Below are positions 34,711 to 45,725 of a DNA stretch of 64,000 nt, piece after piece (within the stretch, counting starts at the first letter, position 1; each line of letters starts with the position of its first letter). The stretch is from Strigamia acuminata. Its lineage: Eukaryota; Arthropoda; Chilopoda; Geophilomorpha; Linotaeniidae. Both the position numbers and the translations under genes were made by a program. The stretch lies in contig OX442316.1 in the NCBI GenBank assembly GCA_949358305.1, positions 6,384,001 to 6,448,000 of the forward strand, written 5' to 3'. The notes under the pieces are model-generated. The model ran no database searches, had not been told where the DNA came from, and saw nothing but the letters and a program-made list of their open reading frames with translations.

Positions 34711-35735
34711 CAAGGGGAGGGCACCAATAAGCTATCACAGATTGTTGTAATATTAAACAAGAAGGATTGTTATATCATGCTGAATGAGACCCTAAAATAA
34801 TTTCATTCCATAAACAGCCAACAATGCAAACAATGAGCTGAAAGTTGGCACTATTTTGTCTGTGTATACATCAAATCTGAGCAATCAGGCCTAGTGTATG
34901 AATACTGTAAACAACAGTTGCTAGGTAAAAAATAGTTCCAAGTTCTAAGTTCAATTTTATCATTTGAGATTCAATGATGTCATTTCCTCTTTTGATATCA
35001 CATGACATATGACATCAGAACTTTGTTCAACAACATGACTGTCTTCATGAAGACAATAATAGTTTGTAGTGGTGGTCCAGTGGTTAAAGCAATGGACTAG
35101 GTATCTTTCCACACAGGTTCAAATCCTGTTGAGTGTGAAAATTTTTACATTTATTTTTGTTAAATTTTAGCAGTTATTTTAATGTTTGTAATTTTATATT
35201 TGTTTTCAGAAAATTTTAATTTGATTAATTTTAATTTTTTAACAAATATAAAATTACAAACATTAAAATAACTGCTAAAATTTAACAAAAAATGAATGTA
35301 AAAATTTTCACACACAACAGGATTTGAACCTGTGTGGAAAGATAGCTAGTCCATTGCCTTAACCACTGGACCACCACTACAAACTATTATTGTCTTCATG
35401 AAGACAGTCATGTTGTTGAACAAAGTTCTGATGTCATATGTCATGTGATATCAAAAGAGGAAATGACATCATTGAATCTCAAATGATAAAATTGAACTTA
35501 GATCTTGGAACTATTTTTTACCTAGCAACTGTTGTTTACAGTATTCATACACTAGGCCTGATTGCTCAGATTTGATGTATACACAGACAAAATAGTGCCA
35601 ACTTTCAGCTCATTGTTTGCATTGTTGGCTGTTTATGGAATGAAATTATTTTAGGGTCTCATTCAGCATGATATAACAATCCTTCTTGTTTAATATTACA
35701 ACAATCTGTGATAGCTTATTGGTGCCCTCCCCTTG
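34711..35735. mobile_element. Foldback element FB-1 with two inverted tRNA-like heads
   Basis: 1025 bp, nearly perfect palindrome with about 500-bp arms, ends CAAGGGGAGGGCACC/GGTGCCCTCCCCTTG. Each arm carries a tRNA-Ser-like block (35066-35137 on plus, about 35309-35380 on minus). The A box is TGGTCCAGTGGTTAA and the B box GGTTCAAATCC. No protein-coding capacity. Confidence 0.85.
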
Positions 35736-35772
35736 TTAGTTAAGACTTGTATAAACAATCATACATTATAAA

Positions 35773-35793
35773 GTTGCTAGGTTGCCTAGCAAC
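35773..35793 (-). promoter_or_regulatory. Orphan RFX X-box (A-8 promoter)
   Basis: Perfect palindrome with TATA-like neighbour, but the gene it served is gone: FB-1 starts 38 nt downstream. Confidence 0.55.
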
Positions 35794-35936
35794 CCCTATT
35801 GCTCGCTCAATATATCATTCGTCCACATTACAATCCACATCCGTGTCAGTTGTTCATTTTGATGCAACAAACAAGGTTGACATGTAGTAGAGAACACTAC
35901 ATAAATTTTCCCTAATGGTTTTAAATTCTGCATTAC

Positions 35937-36221
35937 ATGTAGAGTCGTGGTCTTAAAAATCGCTTTCCAGTTCAGCTTGAAGCTCACCTATATTCACCAG
36001 GTAGTGCAAAAACTCAATTGATATGTTGTGACGCTAAATGATGTCACATTATCATCTAAAGCCATGATGTGAAGATGATTGACTGACAACATTTAAATGT
36101 CAATTTGTCACAACATATCAGTGAGTTTTTGCACTAGCTGGTGAATACAGCCAAAAACGTTTATTCTACAGGCGAGCTTCAAGCTGGACTGGGACGATTT
36201 TTATGACCACGACTGGAAAGT
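35937..36221. mobile_element. Tc1/mariner-type MITE, slightly worn
   Basis: GAGTCGTGGTCTTAAAAATC at one end and GATTTTTATGACCACGACTG at the other. Just upstream sequence from the A leader (GTAGAGAACACTAC) is joined to spacer at 35900, a recombination joint. Confidence 0.7.
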
Positions 36222-36252
36222 TTTGAAAGTTTAAATTATACCGCATTAGTGT

Positions 36253-37476
36253 TTAATGGTGCCACTTGGGGGATTCTGTAATAGAAAAGTGTTAAGTTCC
36301 GAGTTGATTCTATAGCTTCAAGATGTAGCGCAATTAAACTCACTTGCTGAAGATATAACACTGGTAGATATAGCAAATAGCTTCAATAATTCTTAATGAA
36401 ATAGTAAATTTACCAGATAGATGATGTGAACTTTCATCAACAACATCAACTTGGTGATCTAACTTTCCCAGTAAACGAGTAAATTCACCCAGACGTTTGT
36501 AATAAGGAACAAGCAAGCAGTGACCACGATTGACGACTTCCAATTTTGCTTTGTGAAGCAAGTAAATAACAATCAAACTGGATTCTTCCAAGGCGTATGT
36601 ATCCAGTCAAGTACGTAACTAAATCGTGCATAATACACGTAATGATAAAAAAACAGTAAAATTCATACTTGAACAGTAAAGAAGCGGCTCCAGTCGTAGT
36701 TATTTTTGCTTCATCTTCTGGCGAAATTAAACGTAATTAAACTCAATAATATCAATAATTGTAAATCACAAACATCAACTTGGTGATCTACAAGTAACTT
36801 CCCCAATAAGCGAGTATATTCAGCCAGACACTTGTAATAAGGAACAAGCAAGTAGTGAACACCATTGACGACTTCCAACCTTGATTTGTGAAGCGAAACC
36901 AATAATGAGCACGATGTCTTCTTCTAGGGTATATAGCCCACAATTTGAAGTATAGGCATACAATCAAGTACATCGGTATATCATGCAGAATACACGCAAT
37001 GATAAAATAACAGTAAAAAAAAGGCTCCAGACGTAATTATTATTACTCCATCTTCTGGCGAAATTACACGTAATTAAATTCAATAATATATATCAATAAT
37101 TGTAGTCAAATTTACCAAAAAAATGATGCGCTAATTCATCACCAACATCAACCTGATGATTTTGCTTCTTTGCCCGTGGAAAAAGAGCAAAGAAAAGAAG
37201 CAGAATCAACATAACAACAATAAACGAAAAGCAAATGCAGCCCAGGAACACTTTGATATTTCTACTTGACAAGAATAACAAACATTGAAAACAATGTGGA
37301 TTTTGGTAATATCGCAATAAAGTATCTGACCGAATTTCGCCGTTGAGAATTTCGTTGTATGTAGGAGGGTGCGTCAATGTGGAGAACTGGTATATAACCA
37401 AGGCCATGTACATCATAAAAAGGCCTAAATAGATCGCAGCGAATGAATGCACTGCATATAATGTTAATGTTAACAT
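36253..37476 (-). pseudogene. A-9, with duplicated exon 3
   Basis: Exon 1 ends at 37476 (MLTLTLYAVHSFAAIYLG) and exon 2 at about 37117-37267 (RNIKVFLGCICFSFIVV, NHQVDVGDELAHHFF) is intact. Two exon 3 copies follow. 3b (36775-37070) has a 20-nt deletion before TM3. 3a (36409-36719) loses one base at FDCYLLASQ and continues in the frame that contains HQVDVVDESSHHLSG. Exon 4 (ESPKWHH) is at 36253-36275. Neither exon 3 is usable. Confidence 0.7.
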
Positions 37477-38538
37477 TGCCAAATGTAGTGGCTCATGTGT
37501 ATTCAACTTCGCTATATAAAGTTGCTAGGTCCTATTTCTCGCTTAATATATCATTCTTTCACATTAAAATCCATATCCATGTCAGTTGTTCATTTCCATC
37601 CAACAAACCAGGTTGACTTGTAGTTGTAGTAGAGAACACTACTGTCGCAAAAATGAAAACAGTTATTCTTCTACAGTAATTAAACAACTTAGAAAAAAGA
37701 AGAGTAAAAAAATGCCCACTGGAACTAAATTGCAAATGACTGGGGTAACGAAGCCTCTTTGTCATCAACCATGCTAAATCCAATAATAATAATAATAAGC
37801 CTCAAGTAAAACTCGCCACCTAGCGGATTTTGCTTTTGAATTTTGCTACTAATAATTGCACAAGCCCTAAATTAGATCATTTATTTGTTGATATTTTACA
37901 ATCGAATTACTCAACTACCATTTCTTATGTTTTTTAAAAATTACCCAGCAGTAAAGCTCATCGAATTGCGCAACTATCATTTCCTAAATTTTTTTGAAAA
38001 TTATTCAGCATTAAATAAATACTTGAAACATTACGTTAATTAACACACAATTGTGTTTACGGTGCAGAATTTAAAGCAGCTAAAGTTGTATAGCAATTCT
38101 GTTCGTTATTTAAAGTTGATCCGGACAATCATAACCACAAAATCATTTTAATCCATTTAGTAAATTATTTTAATCCAAATAGTGAGTCCCAATGACTATT
38201 AATTGAGACAGGTTTCAAAAATATTAAAAGATTAGCTGTTTTACAGCTTCGGCAACAAATTGAGCAGCGACATCAGCTATTTAAAAATGATCCACACGAT
38301 AATGAAAGGAAATTATTTGAATCTGTGTTTAATGGTTCCATTCCACTTGGGGGATTCTGTAATAGAAAAGTGTTAAGTTCTGAGTTGATTCTATAGCTTC
38401 ACGTTGTAGCGCAATTAAACTCAATTGCTTAAGAAATAACACCGGTAGATACAGCAAATAGCATCAATAATTGTTAAGTAAATAGTAAATTACCAGATAG
38501 ATGATGTGAACTTTCATCAACAACATCAACTTGTTGAT

Positions 38539-39196
38539 CTAACTTCTCCAGTAAACGACTAAATTCACCCAGACGATTGTAATAAGGAACAAGCAAGCAG
38601 TGACCTCCATTGACGATTTCCAATTTTGCTTTGTGAAGCAAGTGAAATAAGGAACATACTGTTTTCTTCTACGGTATATGTATCCAGTCAAGTACGTAAA
38701 TAAATCGTGCACAATACACGTAATCATAAAATAACAGTAAAATTCATACTTGAACAGTAAAGAAGAGGCTCCAGTCGTAGTTATTTTTGCTTCATCTTCT
38801 GGCGAAATTAAACGTAATTAAATTCAATAATATATATCAATAATTGTTAGTAAATTTACCAAAAAGATGATGCGCTACTTCATCACCAATATCAACCTGA
38901 TGATTTTGCTTCTTTACCTGTGGAAGAAGAGCAGATACAAACAGCGAAACCAACATAACTACAATAAACGACAAGCAAATGCAGTTCAGGAACACTTTCT
39001 TTTTTCTACTTGACAAGAATAACAAACATTGCAAACAATGTTAACTTTGGTAATAGCGCCATAAAATATCTGACCGAATTTTGAGAACTAGCACGTATGT
39101 GTTTGGTGACGTCTATCCGAGATACATGCACAAGGCCATGGTCATCGTAAATTGGCCTAAAACCATCCCAATGAGCCAATACTGCCAATACGACAT
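38539..39196 (-). pseudogene. A-10, nonsense codon in exon 1
   Basis: Exons 39075-39196, 38860-39008 and 38539-38798 keep length and phase (531 nt). Exon 1 reads MSYWQYWLIGMVLGQF, then stops at CTCGGATAG after TM1, where relatives read a Lys/Ser codon. Exons 2 (RKKKVFLNCICLSFIVV, NHQVDIGDEVAHHLF) and 3 (YRRRKQY..., ends VNLVVYWRS) are intact, so the decay is recent. Confidence 0.65.
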
Positions 39197-39244
39197 TGCC
39201 GAATGTCGTCGCTAAGACTTGTATAAACAATCCTACAATATAAA

Positions 39245-39265
39245 GTTGCTAGGTTGCCTAGCAAC
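39245..39265 (-). promoter_or_regulatory. RFX X-box palindrome, A-10 promoter
   Basis: Perfect palindrome 49 nt upstream of the start; leader shortened compared with A-1. Confidence 0.55.
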
Positions 39266-39720
39266 CCCTATTGCTCGCTCAATGTATCCACATTACAATC
39301 CACATCCGTGTCAGTTGTTCATTTTGATGCAACAAACCAGGTTGACATGTAGTAGAGAACACTACAGTTCCAAAAATAAAAACAGTTATTCTTCTAATTT
39401 AACAACATAGAAAAAACAAGAGTAAAAAGATGTCTGCTGGAAATAAATTGTAAATGACTGAAATAACGAAACCTCTTTGTCATCAACCATGCTAAACCCA
39501 ATATAATAATAATAAGCCTCAAGTAAAACTCTCCACCTAGCGGTTTTTTCTTTTGAATTTTGCTACTAACAGTTGCACAAGCAATAACTTAGATCATTTA
39601 TTTGTTGAAATTTTACAATCGAATTGCGCAACTATCATTCCCTAGGTTTTTTGAAAATTATCCAGCAGTAAAGCTCACAAATAGACTGTACCCACGTGAT
39701 TAGTGAGATTAAATTGATTT

Positions 39721-39918
39721 AAGCTAACTTCTCTAGTAACGAGTAAATTCACCCAGACGTTTGTAAGAAGCAACAAGCAAGTAGTGACCACCATTGACGA
39801 CTTATAACTTTGACTTTTGAAGCAAGTGAAATAATGAGTACAATGTGTTCTTCTAGGCCATCTAGGGTATTTAGCCCACAATTTGAAGTGTCGGCATAGA
39901 AGTAAGTACATAATTAAA
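39721..39918 (-). pseudogene. A-11, exon 3 fragment
   Basis: From MYLLLCRHFKLWAKYP to SSMVVTTCLLLLTNVWVNLL in one frame. Cut off abruptly on both sides: spacer on the left, GC-rich zinc-finger fragment on the right. Confidence 0.7.
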
Positions 39919-39929
39919 GCCTTTGCCTT

Positions 39930-40905
39930 TGCCCCCTTTTTTACAGAAAATTCCCCCCAAACTTAATTTCATATGAACGTCACGTATACATCATCGCGAT
40001 AGCTTTCGTTTTCTTCTTCGCCACCACCAGCTGATTGACCGTCGGCGCCGACGCCATCGCCTGGTTTGTAACCACGTGCAGCTGCACGGGCGACGGGTCT
40101 CACGAGTTCTGCGCGATGCACGGATGTAGCAAATTGTTGTCAAAGTCCGCGTAGCTCGGCAGCGACACGACCCCCGGAAGCCCCAGCGGTACCATCATCG
40201 TCTCCAGCGACGTCACCAGGGCTGGACTGGGAACAAATTTATTGCCGGGAAATCTGAGTGTCCAGGCCACAATTAATGAAGTCGGGACAGGCCACAGCGG
40301 CCACGGACCGCCGGGAAACTTACGGTAGCCCACCGGGCCAGTCCAGCACTGGACGTCACTGCGTTCATCTCATTCATGCTGAACACGACTGAACACCAAG
40401 GGCACCTAATAAACTTGTGTGTAGGTCGGTGCAGGAACTGGCTCGGGCGGAGCCAGTTCCTGCGGTTCGGGCAGCAAAAGTCGTCTCTGGCGACTCCTCC
40501 ACGGGAACCTGAACCACCAACTCGCGCACAACTTCCGCCTTTTCCACCTCGTTGTCGTCGAGCAATTTCCTCGCTTTGCGACAATTTGTCTTCTCGTCCG
40601 ACGGCAACTTGCGCTTCCCGGGGGTCGGCGAGAACGACTCGTCCTCGCTCGATGTCGTCTCCTCCTCAAAATTGCACGTGGCCATGTGCCGCTGACAGCT
40701 CTCCATCGTCCTGTACAAACACTTGCACTTGGCGCACTTGAACGGCTCGGTCTCCTCGCTACGAGCGTCCGCGTCCACTCGTTGCCCCGAATCGTTGGGC
40801 AAAAAAAGTTTTTTTTGGGGAAAAAAGAGTTTTTTCAGTTTATTTTATTTCGGGGGGAATTTAAGTTGTGGGGGGGGGATTCAGTCTTTATAGGGGGCTA
40901 ATAAA
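39930..40905 (-). pseudogene. GC-rich zinc-finger gene fragment ZF-1
   Basis: Encodes PNDSGQRVDADARSEE, then FKCAKCKCLYRTMESCQ with RHMATC (C-x2-C-x12-H-x3-C finger), an acidic Ser-rich stretch and PTPGKRKLPSDE (possible nuclear localisation). Further on, in another frame, MNEMNAVTS-LETMMVPLG and LPSYADFDNNLLHPC, with stops. Base composition is strikingly unlike the array. A host nuclear-protein gene fragment dropped here; source gene not identified. Confidence 0.7.
40217..40351. mobile_element. hAT-type MITE with 8-bp duplication
   Basis: 135 bp with tips CAGGGCTGGACTGG/CCAGTCCAGCACTG, flanked by GACGTCAC on both sides. The ZF-2 copy at 60.34 kb has the empty site GCGACGTCACCGCG. Confidence 0.85.
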
Positions 40906-40913
40906 TCAAGCTC

Positions 40914-41039
40914 CATTTAAATGTCAATTTGTCACAACATATCAGTGAGTTTTTGCACTGGCTGGTGGATACAGCCAAAAACGCTCATTCTACATTCTAC
41001 ATTCAAGCTGGACTGGGACGATTTTTATGACCACGACTG
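40914..41039. mobile_element. Mariner-type MITE, right half
   Basis: Starts inside the internal arm (ATTTAAATGTCAATTTGTCA) right after ZF-1 and ends CCACGACTG|TA. Confidence 0.7.
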
Positions 41040-41076
41040 TACAGTTTTGAATGTTTAAATTATACCGCGTCAGTGT

Positions 41077-41099
41077 TTATTGGTTCCACTTGGGGCAAT
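41077..41099 (-). other. Unused exon-4 remnant of A-12
   Basis: Reads DCPKWNQ after a CTATTACAG acceptor; not reached because exon 3 of A-12 stops earlier. Confidence 0.5.
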
Positions 41100-41275
41100 C
41101 TGTAATAGAAAAGTGTTAAGTTCTGACAAGTGAGTTGATTCTACAGCTTCATGTTGTAGCGCAATTAAACTCAATTGCTTAAGAAATAACACTGGTAGCA
41201 AATAGCTTCAATAATTGTTAATTAAACAGTAAATTTACCAGATAGATGATGTGTACTTTTATCACCAACATCAAC

Positions 41276-41948
41276 TTAGCGATCTAGCTTAACGATTAAA
41301 TCCACCCAGACGTTTGTAATAAGAAACAAGAAAGTAGTGACCACCATTAACGACTTCCAACCTTGATTTGTGAAGCGAGTGGCAAAGTGCATAAAATGTC
41401 TTCTTCTAGGGTATTTAGCCCACAATTTGAATATTACGCATACAGTCAAGTACATAACTAAATCCTGCATAATACACGCAATGATAAAATAACAGTAAAA
41501 TTCATACTGGAACAGTAAAGAATAGGCTGCAGTCGTAGTTATTATTGCTTCATCTTCTGGCAAAATTAAACGAAATTAAACTCAATAATATCAATAATTG
41601 TATGTAAATTTACCAAGAAAATGATGCGCTACTTTATCACCAACATGATTTACCTTCTTTCGATGTTGAAGAAAAGCAAAGAAAAGATGCTCAAACGACA
41701 TAGTAACAATAAACGAAAAGCAATTGCAGCACAGGAACACTTTTATATTTCTACTGAACAAGAATAACAAACATTGAAAACAAATGTGAACTTTGGTAAT
41801 AGCGGCAAAAAGTATCTGACCGAATTTGACCGTTGAAAATTTCGTTGATTGTAGGGGATGTCAATTTGATGTACATGAACATGGCCAAGATCGACATAAA
41901 AAGGCTTAAAAGGATCCCAAGGATCGAAAGCAAAGTTAATATAAACAT
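41276..41948 (-). CDS. Four-TM array protein A-12 (coding intact, promoter replaced)
   Basis: Exons 41821-41948, 41614-41753 and 41276-41556 total 549 nt, 182 aa. Starts MFILTLLSILGILLSLF and ends exon 1 FNGQIR. Exon 2: RNIKVFLCCNCFSFIV, VNHVGDKVAHHFL. Exon 3: EDEAIITTTAAYSLLFQ, KLWAKYPRRRH, ends WVDLIVKLDR. Acceptor 1 is TTGTTCAG|T. Everything upstream of the leader TATTCAACTTA is foldback FB-2, so the X-box and TATA-like box are absent; likely silent. Confidence 0.65.
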
Positions 41949-41982
41949 TGCCGAATGTAGTCGCTGATGTGTATTCAACTTA

Positions 41983-43007
41983 CAAGGGGAGGGCACCAAT
42001 AAGCTATCACAGATTGTTGTAATATTAAACAAGAAGGATTGTTATATCATGCTGAATGAGACCCTAAAATAATTTCATTCCATAAACAGCCAACAATGCA
42101 AACAATGAGCTGAAAGTTGGCACTATTTTGTCTGTGTATACATCAAATCTGAGCAATCAGGCCTAGTGTATGAATACTGTAAACAACAGTTGCTAGGTAA
42201 AAAATAGTTCCAAGTTCTAAGTTCAATTTTATCATTTGAGATTCAATGATGTCATTTCCTCTTTTGATATCACATGACATATGACATCAGAACTTTGTTC
42301 AACAACATGACTGTCTTCATGAAGACAATAATAGTTTGTAGTGGTGGTCCAGTGGTTAAAGCAATGGACTAGGTATCTTTCCACACAGGTTCAAATCCTG
42401 TTGAGTGTGAAAATTTTTACATTTATTTTTGTTAAATTTTAGCAGTTATTTTAATGTTTGTAATTTTATATTTGTTTTCAGAAAATTTTAATTTGATTAA
42501 TTTTAATTTTTTAACAAATATAAAATTACAAACATTAAAATAACTGCTAAAATTTAACAAAAAATGAATGTAAAAATTTTCACACACAACAGGATTTGAA
42601 CCTGTGTGGAAAGATAGCTAGTCCATTGCCTTAACCACTGGACCACCACTACAAACTATTATTGTCTTCATGAAGACAGTCATGTTGTTGAACAAAGTTC
42701 TGATGTCATATGTCATGTGATATCAAAAGAGGAAATGACATCATTGAATCTCAAATGATAAAATTGAACTTAGATCTTGGAACTATTTTTTACCTAGCAA
42801 CTGTTGTTTACAGTATTCATACACTAGGCCTGATTGCTCAGATTTGATGTATACACAGACAAAATAGTGCCAACTTTCAGCTCATTGTTTGCATTGTTGG
42901 CTGTTTATGGAATGAAATTATTTTAGGGTCTCATTCAGCATGATATAACAATCCTTCTTGTTTAATATTACAACAATCTGTGATAGCTTATTGGTGCCCT
43001 CCCCTTG
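41983..43007. mobile_element. Foldback element FB-2
   Basis: Same 1025-bp length and, wherever I compared, same sequence as FB-1, including both tRNA-like blocks (42338-42409 plus; about 42581-42652 minus). Left flank is A-type exon 1 leader (CAACTTA), right flank is spacer (TAAGTCTGTTAGC). Confidence 0.85.
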
Positions 43008-43516
43008 TAAGTCTGTTAGCTATTTAAAGCTGATTCACACGATCATGCGAGGAAATTATTTTAATCTATTTTGTTCAAATAATTAGATTGTAATTATCAA
43101 GTGCTAAATTTACTGCAAAAGATTGTGACAGTTTTCAGGATTATTCAAAGCAATAAGTTAATTTAAAGTATACTTTTTCCTCATTTCTTATTGTAAAATT
43201 TGTACGATCATAGAACATAAATTTTCTCTAAGGGTTTTAAATTCCGCATTACATAACTTTACATTGTATATACGTACAGTTTTGAACGTTTAAATTATAT
43301 TGCAGCAGTGTTTAATGGTTCCACTTGGGGCATTCTGTAATAGAAAAGTGTTAAGTTCTGAGTTGATTCTATAGCTTCATGTTGCAGCGCAATTAAACTC
43401 AATTGCTTAAGAAATAACACTGCTAGATATAGCAAATAGCATCAATAATTGTTTAGTAAATAGTAAATTACCAGATAGATGATGTGAACTTTCATCAACA
43501 ACATCAACTTGGTGAT

Positions 43517-44185
43517 CTAACTTCCCCAGTAAACGAGTAAATTCACCCAGACGTTTGTAACAAGGAACAAGCAAGCAGTGACCACTATTGACGACTTCCA
43601 ATTTTGCTTTGTTATTGTGAAGCAAGTGAAATAATAAACGAACTCGAGTCTTCCACGGTATATGCATACAGTCAAGTACACAAGTAAATCGTGCATAATA
43701 CACGAAATGATAAAACAACAGTAAAATTCATAGTTGAACAGTAAAGAAGCGGCTCCAGTCATAAATAATATTACTTCATCTTCTGGCAAAATTAAAAGTA
43801 ATTAAACTCAATAATATCAATAATTATAAATAAATTTACCAAAAAAATGATGCGCTACTTCATCACCAACATCAACCTTATGATTTTGTTTCTTTGCCCG
43901 TGGAAAAAAAGCAGAGAAAAGAAGCGCCAACAACATAACAACAATAAACGAGGAGCAAATGCAGCCCAAGAACACTTTCTTTTTTCTACTTGACAGGAAT
44001 AACAAACATTGTAAACAATGTTAACTTTGGTAATAGCGCCATAAAGTATCTGACCGAATTTCGCTTTTGAGAATTAGCTTGTATTTTGTACGGGACGTCA
44101 ATCTGATATACGTGAACATGGTGATGTACATCGTAAGAATGCCTAACATCATCCCAATGCTCCAATACTCAGTTAATGTTGTCAT
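43517..44185 (-). CDS. Four-TM array protein A-13 (short type, RKKK loop)
   Basis: Exons 44055-44185, 43840-43988 and 43517-43782 total 546 nt, 181 aa. Starts MTTLTEYWSIGMMLGIL; loop SEIR-RKKKVFLGC; exon 2 ends NHKVDVGDEVAHHFF; exon 3 EDEVILFMTGAASLLF, shortened KLW region (IYRGRLEF), ends VNLLVYWGS. A second, longer frame through exon 3 carries the intact HQVDVVDESSHHLSG motif, reachable only by a 2-nt frameshift. Exon-4 remnant ECPKWNH at 43312-43334. Confidence 0.68.
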
Positions 44186-44253
44186 TGCCGAATGTAGTCG
44201 CTGATGTGTATTCAACTTAGTTAAGACTTGTATAAACAATCGTACATTATAAA

Positions 44254-44274
44254 GTTGCTAGGTTGCCTAGCAAC
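44254..44274 (-). promoter_or_regulatory. RFX X-box palindrome, A-13 promoter
   Basis: Perfect palindrome 69 nt upstream of the ATG, with TATAAT-like block between. Confidence 0.6.
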
Positions 44275-44695
44275 CCCTATTGCTCGCTCAATATATCATT
44301 CGTCCACATTACAATCCACATCCGTGTCAGTTGTTCATTTTGATGCAACAAACCAGGTTGACAATCTTGACATGTAGTAGAGAACACTACAGTTACAAAA
44401 ATAAAAACAGTTATTCTTCTAATTAAACAACATAGAAAAAACAAGAGTTAAAAAATGCCTGTAGTCACTTACAATTATGATTGCTGCTGCACAATTCGGA
44501 TAAGTTGTGATGTCATTTCACCACAATTGAAATCTGACAGCTAAAACTACCAACAGGTGGCGCTTATTTCAAAATGACTGCCGCTGCTTCAAATGCACGA
44601 TACGGAAATTGTTAAGCACGCGGAAAGAATAAAGGTTTGGAATTATAACGAACAAATAATTAATATTTTTTTTGGATTTATTCGTGTTTTTGCAG

Positions 44696-44797
44696 GGGAC
44701 GAGTCGGCCGGCGCATTATCACGTGTTATGGGATGGCATTGATTTCAGTGCGCACGATTTGCACCAGTTGAACCAGTTGACGTACGAATTCCCATAG
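44696..44797 (+). pseudogene. Argonaute PIWI-domain exon fragment
   Basis: After a TTTTTGCAG acceptor the plus strand reads GTSRPAHYHVLWDGIDFS and then ELxxL-like AHDLHQLNQLTYEF before a stop. GTSRP.HYHVLWD is the conserved C-terminal part of the Argonaute PIWI domain near the last catalytic residue. No other Argonaute exon is present nearby, so it is a stranded fragment. Confidence 0.85.
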
Positions 44798-44960
44798 TAA
44801 ATCCCCACAAATATCTGTAATTTCCTGAGAAAATTTCTGTAACTTCCAGAGAATTTGTGCAGAAATTACAGATATTTCTACAGAAATATCTGTAATTTTC
44901 GCAAAAATTTCTGTTATTTCTGAGGAACTTATAGATATTTCTCCACAAAATTTCTGGCAA
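44798..44960. repeat. Degenerate inverted/tandem CAGAAATATCTGTAATTTC blocks
   Basis: About seven degenerate copies in both orientations. Confidence 0.6.
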
Positions 44961-45195
44961 CATCTTAATTTCCATAGAAATTATTTAAAAAGGTACGTAC
45001 TGATAATCGTTTTCTGAGTTTTAATATCATTTATCATTGTACCATTTTCTTAATTTAATTTTTTTAATTCCAGGATGCGTTTAAATCGAATTTTTTTCGG
45101 TTACGGTACTTGAAAATCATTTGCGGATCAACGGTGAAGATTTAGGTAAAACTAAAATTTTTGAATTCTAACAAACATAAAATGTTATCCCAAAA

Positions 45196-45690
45196 TGAAT
45201 ACCGTATTTTATCGATTAAGAGCCGCGGCTCATATTCTAAACTGCCATTTTTTTCAGCAGTTACAATTTTGGTTTTTCTAGAACCAATACCGTATTTGCC
45301 GGGAGCTGCTAAAATTCGAGGGCGACTTCGGAGTTACTTTAGAATATGGCCCGCTTCGGAATGAGCCAAAAATTTGGTTACATACCAAACAAACCCCCCC
45401 CCCCCCCAAGTCCGAAAATGACACTTAAAAATGTCGGAAATGAACCTAACCTTAACCTAACTTAACCTGGCCTAGCCTATCCTTAACCTAACCTAACCTA
45501 ACCTAACCTAACAATACCATTAAGATTACGTTAGGTTAAGGATAGGCTAGTCTAGGTTAAGTTAGGTTAAGTGTCATTTTCTGACTCAGGAGGCTTTATT
45601 TGGTAAGTAACCAAATTTTGGGCCTATTCTGAAGCGGGCCATATTCTAAAGTAAACCCGCGACTTCTAATCGGTAAAATACAGTAGATGC
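45196..45690. mobile_element. Nested snap-back element with telomere-like core
   Basis: Outer arms ACCGTATTTTATCGATTA and TAATCGGTAAAATACAGT; inner arms TTACTTTAGAATATGGCCCG and its complement at 45636-45654. A 14-C run and the (CCTAA)n block lie between inverted TAACCTAACTTAACC stretches. Non-coding. Confidence 0.65.
45487..45516. repeat. (CCTAA)6, telomere-type pentamer
   Basis: Six exact CCTAA units, the complement of the common insect telomere repeat TTAGG. Confidence 0.85.
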
Positions 45691-45725
45691 ATTCAAAAAC
45701 TCTAAAACGCCTCCCATTGGGTTAA

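Noticed and set aside
35066-35137. Functional tRNA-Ser gene
   Set aside because: A and B boxes and T-stem are present, but the anticodon and acceptor stems do not pair properly and it sits inside a repeated foldback element.
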